A DNA stretch of 10,327 bases from JBFFXF01 sp041569895 (GTDB taxonomy: Bacteria > Planctomycetota > UBA8108 > JACQVS01): contig JBFFXF010000267.1 in NCBI GenBank assembly GCA_041569895.1, forward strand, positions 1 through 10,327, in the 5' to 3' direction. The position numbers and the translations under genes are program-made. The notes beneath the pieces are model-generated. The model searched no databases, was not told the origin of the DNA, and saw only the letters and a program-made list of their open reading frames with translations. Of the stretch, positions 5,540-10,327 are shown in pieces (within the stretch, counting starts at the first letter, position 1; every line of letters begins with the position of its first letter).

Positions 5540-6391
5540 GTGCCGGAGACCGTGGAGGAGCGCAGCGACCGCCCCCCGCGTGCTCAGCGCCGGCGACGCG
5601 AGCTTCCGGACGCGCTGTGGATCAAGTGCCGGACGTGCGAGAAGCTGATCTACAAGCCGCGCATGGAGGAGAAGCTCTTCGTCTGCCCGGAGTGCAACTT
5701 CCACTTCGAGATCCCGAGCTCGGTGCGGCTGGCGATGATGGTCGACGAGGCCTCCTTCGAGGAGAAGTTCGCCGACCTCGAGCCGCTCGACCCGCTCAAT
5801 TTCGAGGCGCAGAAGAAGTACAGTGACCGCCTCCGCGCGGCGCAGCAGCTGACCGGGCTCAAGGACGCCTGCGTCGTCGGCTCCGCCAAGATGGGCGGCG
5901 TCCCCGTGGTGTTCGGCGTCAGCGACTCGCGCTTCCTGCGCGGCAGCATGGGCGCCGTCGTCGGCGAGAAGATCACGCGCGGCATCGAACTCGCCGGTTC
6001 GCTGCGCGTGCCCTTCATCTTCGTGTCCGGCTCGGGGGGCGGCGCGCGCATGGACGAGGGCATCCTCTCGTTGATGCAGATGGCGAAGACGAGCGCCGCC
6101 CTCGCGCACTTCGGCCAGGCCAGCGGCCTGTTCATCTCGATCCTCACCAACCCGACGATGGGCGGCGCGATGGCGAGCTTCGCCGCGCTCGGCGACGTGA
6201 TCATCGCCGAGCCGAAGGCGCTGATCGGCTTCGCCGGTCCCAACGTCATCCGGCAGACGATCAATTCCGAGATCCCGAAGGGATTTCAGACCTCCGAGTT
6301 CCTGCTCGATCACGGGTTCGTCGACCTCATCGTCGAGCGTCACGAGCTCCGCGAGACCGTCATCCGGCTGCTGAAATACTTCGAGCGGTGA
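5540..6391 (+). CDS. accD: Acetyl-CoA carboxylase carboxyltransferase subunit beta
   Basis: This 283-residue beta subunit of the acetyl-CoA carboxylase carboxyltransferase works with AccA to transfer carboxyl from carboxybiotin to acetyl-CoA, giving malonyl-CoA for fatty acid synthesis. The N-terminal zinc ribbon is complete (Cys30, Cys33, Cys49, Cys52). The crotonase-like core shows GSMGAVVGEKI (135-145), SGSGGGARMDEG (163-174), SLMQMAKTSAAL (177-188), TNPTMGGAMASF (203-214) and GFAGPNVIRQT (230-240); the glycine-rich turns form the oxyanion holes. I chose GTG at 5540, with GGAGAG at 5530-5535. The frame stays open further upstream, but I find no ATG, GTG or TTG there. The N-terminal tail (about 1-25) is Arg- and acid-rich and probably disordered. 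The stop codon overlaps the next gene's GTG (GTGA), indicating translational coupling. No accA lies in the window. Confidence 0.96.
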   Translation: MPETVEERSDRPPRAQRRRRELPDALWIKCRTCEKLIYKPRMEEKLFVCPECNFHFEIPSSVRLAMMVDEASFEEKFADLEPLDPLNFEAQKKYSDRLRAAQQLTGLKDACVVGSAKMGGVPVVFGVSDSRFLRGSMGAVVGEKITRGIELAGSLRVPFIFVSGSGGGARMDEGILSLMQMAKTSAALAHFGQASGLFISILTNPTMGGAMASFAALGDVIIAEPKALIGFAGPNVIRQTINSEIPKGFQTSEFLLDHGFVDLIVERHELRETVIRLLKYFER

Positions 6392-7179
6392 CGCGAGCGT
6401 CGCTGACGATCCTCGGATCGGGGACGGCGGTTCCCTGGCGGGGCCGCAGCTCGCCGGGTCTCGCCCTGTCCGTCGAGACCGACGAGCGGACCTGGCTGTC
6501 GCTGATCGATCCGAGCGCCGGCTCCGCGCACCGTCTCGTCGCCTGCGGCTATCCATTCGAGCGACTGACCCACGTCCTGGTCACTCACTTCCACCCCGAC
6601 CACACCGGCGATCTCGCGCCGATCCTCTTCGCGCTGAAGAATCCGTCGTTCCATCACGTCGGCGGCGGCGGCAAGCCGCTGGAAGTGATCGGGCCTCCGG
6701 GACTGCGCGAGCTGCTCGAGTCGCTCGGTCGCGCCTGGGGATCGTGGATCGACCTCGAGGACCGGTGTCGCGTGCGCGAGTTGCCGCGGGGGGATGACGG
6801 GTTCTTCACCATCGGCCCGTTCGAGGTCACCTGGCATCCCGTCGTCCATACCGATAACAGCATCGCGTATCGATTCGAGCCGCGAGCGGGAAAGGTGGTC
6901 GCGTACTCCGGTGACACTGACGTCTGTGACGGCATCGTCGAGGCCGCTCGCGGCGCGGACGTGCTCGTTCTCGAGTGCGCGTTTCCCGAGGGCCGGAAGT
7001 GCTCCGGGCACCTGATTCCATCCGAGTGCGGCCGCATCGCCACCGCCGCGAACGCCCGCAAGCTGATCCTCACGCACCTGTATCCCCAGTGCGATGGCGA
7101 GGACCTGATCTCGCCGTGCCGCCGGCACTTCGAAGGCGAGATCGTCATCGCCACGGACGGCTTGACCGTCGAGCTGTGA
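6388..7179 (+). CDS. RNase Z-like metallo-beta-lactamase-fold hydrolase
   Basis: This 263-residue soluble hydrolase belongs to the metallo-beta-lactamase fold, in the RNase Z / PqqB-like branch. The motifs are GSGTAVPWRGRSSPG (10-24), THFHPDH (66-72, the HxHxDH zinc motif), HPVVHTDNSIAYRF (150-163, with His154), YSGDT (173-177, with Asp176), SGHL (206-209) and LTHLYP (228-233, with His230). These supply a full two-zinc set for the RNase Z type. True tRNase Z enzymes also carry a flexible exosite arm, which I do not clearly see, so tRNA 3' processing is only one possibility and the real substrate is unknown. The GTG start overlaps the accD stop by four bases, so it is translationally coupled to accD. 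I see no clear terminator after it. Confidence 0.85.
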   Translation: MTRASLTILGSGTAVPWRGRSSPGLALSVETDERTWLSLIDPSAGSAHRLVACGYPFERLTHVLVTHFHPDHTGDLAPILFALKNPSFHHVGGGGKPLEVIGPPGLRELLESLGRAWGSWIDLEDRCRVRELPRGDDGFFTIGPFEVTWHPVVHTDNSIAYRFEPRAGKVVAYSGDTDVCDGIVEAARGADVLVLECAFPEGRKCSGHLIPSECGRIATAANARKLILTHLYPQCDGEDLISPCRRHFEGEIVIATDGLTVEL

Positions 7180-7308
7180 CGCCGAGACCGGTTTGATCGT
7201 TCACCTCCGCCTGCGTCGCGCCGATAGAGTGAGCACCGGGTGAGTGGCGGTCGTCTTCGTGACACGCCGATCTACTGTCCCAGGCGTACAAGGCGCGTGA
7301 GGTAGGGG

Positions 7309-7665
7309 ATGGATCGAGGACGAATACTGATTCTCGGCCGCAGCAAAGAGACGACGTACGAAATCAGGAATCTTCTCGACAACCACCGCTTCGAGCTCGA
7401 GATCGCGCTCAGCAAGGAGGTGGGCGAGCAAGTGCTCACGATCCGGAAGATGAACCTCATCATGATTCACACCGAGCTCCTGAAGGACGACGAGCACGCG
7501 TTCTTCCGCTTCCTTCGCGAGCGGGCCATCGACGTGCCGGTGTTCGTCCTCGGAGACGAGGCCGAGAGGTTCCGGAACGCGAACGCCGGCTCCACCAACG
7601 ACGTGCACTACTTCGGCAAGCCATACGTGACGTCCGACGTGATGTCGCGTATCGATGCGCTCTGA
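7309..7665 (+). CDS. Small receiver-like protein lacking phosphorylation-site residues
   Basis: This single-domain protein of 118 residues has the strand pattern of a response-regulator receiver: RILILG (5-10), LIMIH (50-54), VPVFVLG (76-82) and YFGKPY (101-106). The signature residues are mostly lost. The acidic pair after strand 1 is replaced by GRS (10-12), the phosphoacceptor Asp after strand 3 by His54, and the strand-4 Ser/Thr by Gly. The strand-5 Lys-Pro (Lys104-Pro105) is kept. It is therefore probably a non-phosphorylated pseudo-receiver acting by protein contacts. The ATG at 7309 has GAGG at 7299-7302 with six-base spacing. It precedes the GGDEF gene by 188 bases; a shared signalling task is possible but inferred. 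Confidence 0.7.
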   Translation: MDRGRILILGRSKETTYEIRNLLDNHRFELEIALSKEVGEQVLTIRKMNLIMIHTELLKDDEHAFFRFLRERAIDVPVFVLGDEAERFRNANAGSTNDVHYFGKPYVTSDVMSRIDAL

Positions 7666-7691
7666 AGACGGGCGTCTGAGTCCGAGTGACC

Positions 7692-7723
7692 CCCGTTCCC
7701 TCCCGTTCCCGTTCCCGTTCCCG
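7692..7723 (-). repeat. Hexamer array GGGAAC on the minus strand
   Basis: On the + strand, GTTCCC units occur at 7695-7700, 7705-7710, 7711-7716 and 7717-7722, with a four-base TCCC interruption at 7701-7704 and flanking C-runs. On the minus strand this reads as repeated GGGAAC, the unit also found at 120-209. It lies 27 bases after the receiver-like gene and upstream of the GGDEF gene. It has G-quadruplex-type spacing on the minus strand. Confidence 0.9.
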
Positions 7724-7838
7724 AAACACCCGAATCGGGCACGCGAACGAATGAGACGGACCCACTCACGCCGGCCATGGAGCGCCCATCCCGCCCCGAA
7801 ATCGCCCCCGAACGCCGATCCCATCGCCCCGGAGGTTC

Positions 7839-7847
7839 TGATAAGAT
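7839..7847 (+). promoter_or_regulatory. Extended -10 element of the GGDEF gene, leaderless
   Basis: TGATAAGAT (7839-7847) reads as TG, one base, then TAAGAT, an extended -10 with four of six consensus matches. The -35 position is poor, as extended -10 promoters tolerate. The start site expected seven bases downstream is 7854, the A of the GGDEF start codon. GGAGG at 7831-7835 is 18 bases from the ATG, too far for a normal Shine-Dalgarno sequence and upstream of the predicted start site. Confidence 0.45.
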
Positions 7848-7853
7848 GCTCGC

Positions 7854-8816
7854 ATGAGCCTCTTCGAGAGCCTGCGGAAGCTGGAGGAGAGTGGCATCGA
7901 CCTCGTCGAGGTCCTCGGACAGGACGAGCATCTGCGCTCGCCGGCGGACCTGGCGGTCGTCGTCGACCAACTTCGCGAGACCGGTGACGACCTCTACGTC
8001 GAGTTGCTCCATTTCGTGACGTACCGTCGTTTCAGCCCGGCCCAGGCAAAGTCGATCTGGGCCGCGATCCTGAAGCACAAGAGCCGCATGGAGGACAAGC
8101 TCGGCCGCCCGGTGCGCTTTCGCGTCGCCGCGCTGGACTACCTCCACGGAAAAACGGGGCTGCTGCGGGGCGTGCGACTCGTCGCGCGGTCGGAGATGGA
8201 TGCCCTGCTGAGCTACGTCGTCGTCGACGAGGTGTCGACGGTGTTCAACCGGCGATACTTCAACGAGACGCTCTCCTCGGAGGTCAATCGCGCGCGTCGC
8301 TACGGCAGCCCGCTGACGCTCCTCCTTCTCGACCTCGACAACTTCAAGGAGGTCAACGACCGGTACGGCCACCTCGAGGGCGACCACGTTCTCAGGCAAG
8401 TCGGCCGGTTGCTGCGGGAGAACACGCGTCAGGCGGACTCGGTCTGCCGCTACGGCGGCGACGAGTTCGCGGCCATCCTGCCCGAGACCACCGCGTCGGA
8501 GGCGTTCACCCTCGGCGACCGCATCCGCAAGGCGATCGGCCGCGTCATCGTGCGTCCCCCGAGAGGAGCGGTCATCCAGAAGAGCGAGAAGAGCGAGGAG
8601 GGCGAGGAGCGCGAGGGAGACGACGATTACATCGTCCTCTCGGCGAGCATCGGCGGGGCCACCTTCCCGACCGACTGCGACGAGCTCGAGGACCTGATCC
8701 GGCTGGCCGACTCGCTCTGTCTGGAGGCGAAGTCGGAGGGCAAGAACCGCATCAAGATGGGCGGCGAGCGACCGCCCGAGCCGCCCGCCGAGTTCGAGTT
8801 CCGGAACGCGAAGTGA
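7854..8816 (+). CDS. Diguanylate cyclase (GGDEF domain) with uncharacterised N-terminal region
   Basis: This 320-residue protein is predicted to make cyclic di-GMP from two GTP. The GGDEF domain spans about 120-305: DEVSTVFNRRYFN (125-137) replaces the usual DxLTxxxNRR entry, LLDLDNFKEVND (158-169) supplies the metal Asp160, and GGDEF itself is at 201-205. The product-inhibition I-site RQAD (192-195) stands exactly five residues before GGDEF, so feedback control appears intact. An acidic/lysine-rich low-complexity insertion (243-258) splits the C-terminal half of the domain before the SASIG strand (263-267). Residues 1-110 are helical-looking, without a signal peptide or membrane span, and I do not recognise the domain. 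The tail is Pro/Glu-rich. It is likely cytosolic and activated through the N-terminal region. No EAL domain is present. Confidence 0.9.
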   Translation: MSLFESLRKLEESGIDLVEVLGQDEHLRSPADLAVVVDQLRETGDDLYVELLHFVTYRRFSPAQAKSIWAAILKHKSRMEDKLGRPVRFRVAALDYLHGKTGLLRGVRLVARSEMDALLSYVVVDEVSTVFNRRYFNETLSSEVNRARRYGSPLTLLLLDLDNFKEVNDRYGHLEGDHVLRQVGRLLRENTRQADSVCRYGGDEFAAILPETTASEAFTLGDRIRKAIGRVIVRPPRGAVIQKSEKSEEGEEREGDDDYIVLSASIGGATFPTDCDELEDLIRLADSLCLEAKSEGKNRIKMGGERPPEPPAEFEFRNAK

Positions 8817-8835
8817 CAGCTGCCCGCCCGCATAC

Positions 8836-8864
8836 TCGACGCACCCGTCGATTCGTGTTATGAA
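8836..8864 (+). promoter_or_regulatory. Probable hisS promoter
   Basis: TCGACG (8836-8841, four of six to the -35 consensus), a 17-base spacer and TATGAA (8859-8864, four of six) preceded by TGT, the extended -10 form, are seen in the gap before hisS. Transcription would begin near 8871, giving a leader of about 60 bases with a normal ribosome-binding site. Confidence 0.45.
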
Positions 8865-8932
8865 ACTGGTCCGAAGCGCCGGCGCAGGCCGTGCGCGTCG
8901 CTCGGAGACCGTCAACCGAGAGGTCCTGACCC

Positions 8933-10279
8933 ATGGCTTCCGTCGAACCCCGTGTGCTGCGCGGCTTCCGCGACTATCTCCCCGCCGAGATGCTCGCGCG
9001 ACAGCAGATGCTGCGCGTCATCGAGCGAGTGTTCGAGAGCTACGGGTACGCGCCGCTGATGACTCCGGCCCTCGAGTACTCGGACATCCTTCTCGGAAAG
9101 TACGGCGATGAGGGCGACTCGCTGCTCTACCGATTCGAGGACAACGGCGGCCGTGACGTGGCGCTGCGCTACGACCTCACCGTGCCGCTCGCCCGCGTCG
9201 TCGCGCAGCACGGCGATCTCTCGAGACCCTTCCGGCGCTACCAGGTGGCGCCGGTCTGGCGTGCCGAGAAGCCGGCCCGCGGCCGGTTCCGGGAGTTCGT
9301 CCAGTGCGACGGGGACATCGTCGGGTCCGCCGAGCAGATCGCCGACGCGGAGATCCTGCAACTCGGCGCCGACATGCTGATCGGTCTCGGCGTCGAGCGC
9401 TTCGCGATCCGGATCAACAATCGCAAGGTGCTCTCCGGGCTGATGGAGAAAGTCGGCGTCGCTCACGGGCCGCCGGAGCTCGGCGTGCTGCGCACCATCG
9501 ACAAGCTCCCGAAGATCGGTCCCGACGAGACGCGCAAGCTGCTCGCCGCCGAGAACGGCCTCGCGGCGGGCCAGATCGCCAGGATCTTCGAGTTCCTCGA
9601 GCTCTCCGGCACGGAGGACGCCGGCGGCGCGGCGTCCAGGGGGCGCCTCGACCGCCTCTCGGGATTCTTCGAGGACGACACGATCGGAGCGCAGGGACGC
9701 GCGGAGCTCGCCGAGGTGATCGAGATTGTCGACGCGGTGGGGCTCGGCGACCACGTCTCGGTCGACCTCTCGATCGCGCGCGGGCTCAATTACTACACCG
9801 GGACGATCTACGAGACCTTCCTCGCCGACCTCGCGGGTTTCGGCGCCGTGATGAGCGGCGGCCGCTACGACGGCCTCATCGGCATCTTCACCCGCGACGA
9901 GATTCCCGCCGTCGGCATCAGCCTCGGCCTCGACCGCCTCGTCGCCGGCCTGCGCGAGCTCGGCGTCCTCGACGAGAAGACGGCCTCGGCGGAAGTGCTG
10001 GTGACGCTCTTCGATCCGGCCACCGCGACCCTCTCGGCGGACATCGCCCGGCGCCTCCGCATCGCGGGCATCCGGTGCGAGCTCTTCCCGCAGACCGCGC
10101 GCATCGGCAAGCAGCTGCGTCACGCCGAACGCACCGGCAAGCGCTTCGCCGTGATCATCGGACCCGACGAGGCGCAGAAGGGCGTCGCGCAGATCAAGGA
10201 CCTCGCGCGACGGAAGCAGGAGGAGATCGGGTTGGATGGTCTGGCGGATCACCTGCGCCGGGTGATGGCCTCGGAGTGA
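8933..10279 (+). CDS. hisS: Histidyl-tRNA synthetase
   Basis: This 448-residue class II aminoacyl-tRNA synthetase charges tRNA-His in the cytoplasm. The N-terminus shows RGFRDYLP (10-17) followed by motif 1 around 39-50. Motif 2 runs from FRRYQVAPVWRAEK (100-113) to GRFREFVQCDGDIVG (117-131). The histidine-specific loop is RGLNYYTGTIYE (283-294), with Arg283 at the catalytic arginine position, and motif 3 is AVGISLGLDRL (326-336). The C-terminal anticodon-binding domain (about 353-448) contains the usual GKQLRHAERTGKRFAVIIG segment (392-410). The length is typical. The ATG at 8933 has GAGAGG at 8918-8923. It appears to be a separate transcription unit with its own promoter, and a hexamer array begins five bases after the stop codon. 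The YYTGTIYE version of the loop differs from the Escherichia coli type (YYNRTVFE). Confidence 0.97.
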   Translation: MASVEPRVLRGFRDYLPAEMLARQQMLRVIERVFESYGYAPLMTPALEYSDILLGKYGDEGDSLLYRFEDNGGRDVALRYDLTVPLARVVAQHGDLSRPFRRYQVAPVWRAEKPARGRFREFVQCDGDIVGSAEQIADAEILQLGADMLIGLGVERFAIRINNRKVLSGLMEKVGVAHGPPELGVLRTIDKLPKIGPDETRKLLAAENGLAAGQIARIFEFLELSGTEDAGGAASRGRLDRLSGFFEDDTIGAQGRAELAEVIEIVDAVGLGDHVSVDLSIARGLNYYTGTIYETFLADLAGFGAVMSGGRYDGLIGIFTRDEIPAVGISLGLDRLVAGLRELGVLDEKTASAEVLVTLFDPATATLSADIARRLRIAGIRCELFPQTARIGKQLRHAERTGKRFAVIIGPDEAQKGVAQIKDLARRKQEEIGLDGLADHLRRVMASE

Positions 10280-10284
10280 CCACC

Positions 10285-10327
10285 GTTCCCGTCCCCGTCC
10301 CCGGTCCCGGTCCCGGTCCCGGTCCCG
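10285..10327 (-). repeat. Hexamer array behind hisS, running off the window
   Basis: On the + strand the units are GTTCCC (10285), GTCCCC twice (10291-10302) and GGTCCC four times (10303-10326), followed by a G at the window edge. The unit changes along the array, but a CCC recurs every six bases or nearly so, which gives evenly spaced GGG runs on the minus strand. It belongs to the same style of repeat as those at 120-209 and 7692-7723. The right end lies outside the window. Confidence 0.9.

Noticed and set aside
5198..6556. A 452-codon minus-strand open frame across rpe, accD and the hydrolase
   Set aside because: It spans three well-supported + strand genes and an intergenic gap and has no recognisable domain; this is typical of high GC at third codon positions.
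7608..8915. A 435-codon minus-strand open frame opposite the GGDEF gene
   Set aside because: The + strand gene carries full GGDEF motifs. The antisense frame is open through compositional bias and includes the hexamer array as a Gly/Thr/Asn repeat.
8912..10252. A 446-codon open frame on the minus strand opposite hisS
   Set aside because: It mirrors the codon phase of a clear hisS gene in GC-rich DNA and its translation is Glu/Asp/Arg/Leu-rich without motifs. It is a shadow frame.

Overview
The window is a GC-rich (roughly two thirds G+C by eye) stretch of a free-living bacterial chromosome. All eight supported genes lie on the + strand. A type IV pilin with an acidobacterial-looking C-terminal half, a sigma-54 promoter, a GGDEF protein and GTG starts fit an Acidobacteriota-like lineage. 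Myxococcota, 'Eisenbacteria'-like or other deep Gram-negative groups cannot be excluded without a search. Most genes are core housekeeping genes. I see no insertion sequence, phage gene, tRNA, rRNA or CRISPR array.

Layout. 1-271: a rho-independent terminator for an upstream gene outside the window, then 15 tandem GGGNAC hexamers, then an extended -10 promoter that appears to give a leaderless recJ mRNA. 272-2029: recJ (single-strand exonuclease). 2030-2626: a long non-coding region with a palindrome behind recJ, an 11-bp inverted repeat, a consensus-perfect sigma-54 promoter and a long, structured 5' leader for the pilin gene. 2627-3049: type IV prepilin, closed by a strong terminator at 3111-3147. 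3186-4679: a multi-pass membrane protein of GT-C glycosyltransferase type, a candidate pilin or envelope glycosyltransferase. 4738-7179: rpe, accD and an RNase Z-like metallo-beta-lactamase-fold hydrolase; the last two overlap by 4 bases. 7309-7665: a small receiver-like protein that lacks the phosphorylation-site residues. 7854-8816: a diguanylate cyclase with an uncharacterised N-terminal region, an intact I-site and an acidic insertion. 8933-10279: hisS (histidyl-tRNA synthetase).

How the parts relate. The pilin, its sigma-54 control, the adjacent GT-C protein and the receiver-like/GGDEF pair suggest a surface-motility or attachment theme placed among housekeeping genes (recombination, pentose phosphate pathway, fatty acid synthesis, translation). 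The links among them are inferred from proximity. The most unusual structural feature is a family of intergenic hexamer arrays (120-209, about 7692-7723 and 10285 to the window end). These keep a GGG (or CCC) every six bases while the other three bases vary, a pattern that suits G-quadruplex formation. A second recurring feature is TGATA-type extended -10 elements 6-7 bases before start codons that lack a Shine-Dalgarno sequence, pointing to leaderless mRNAs.
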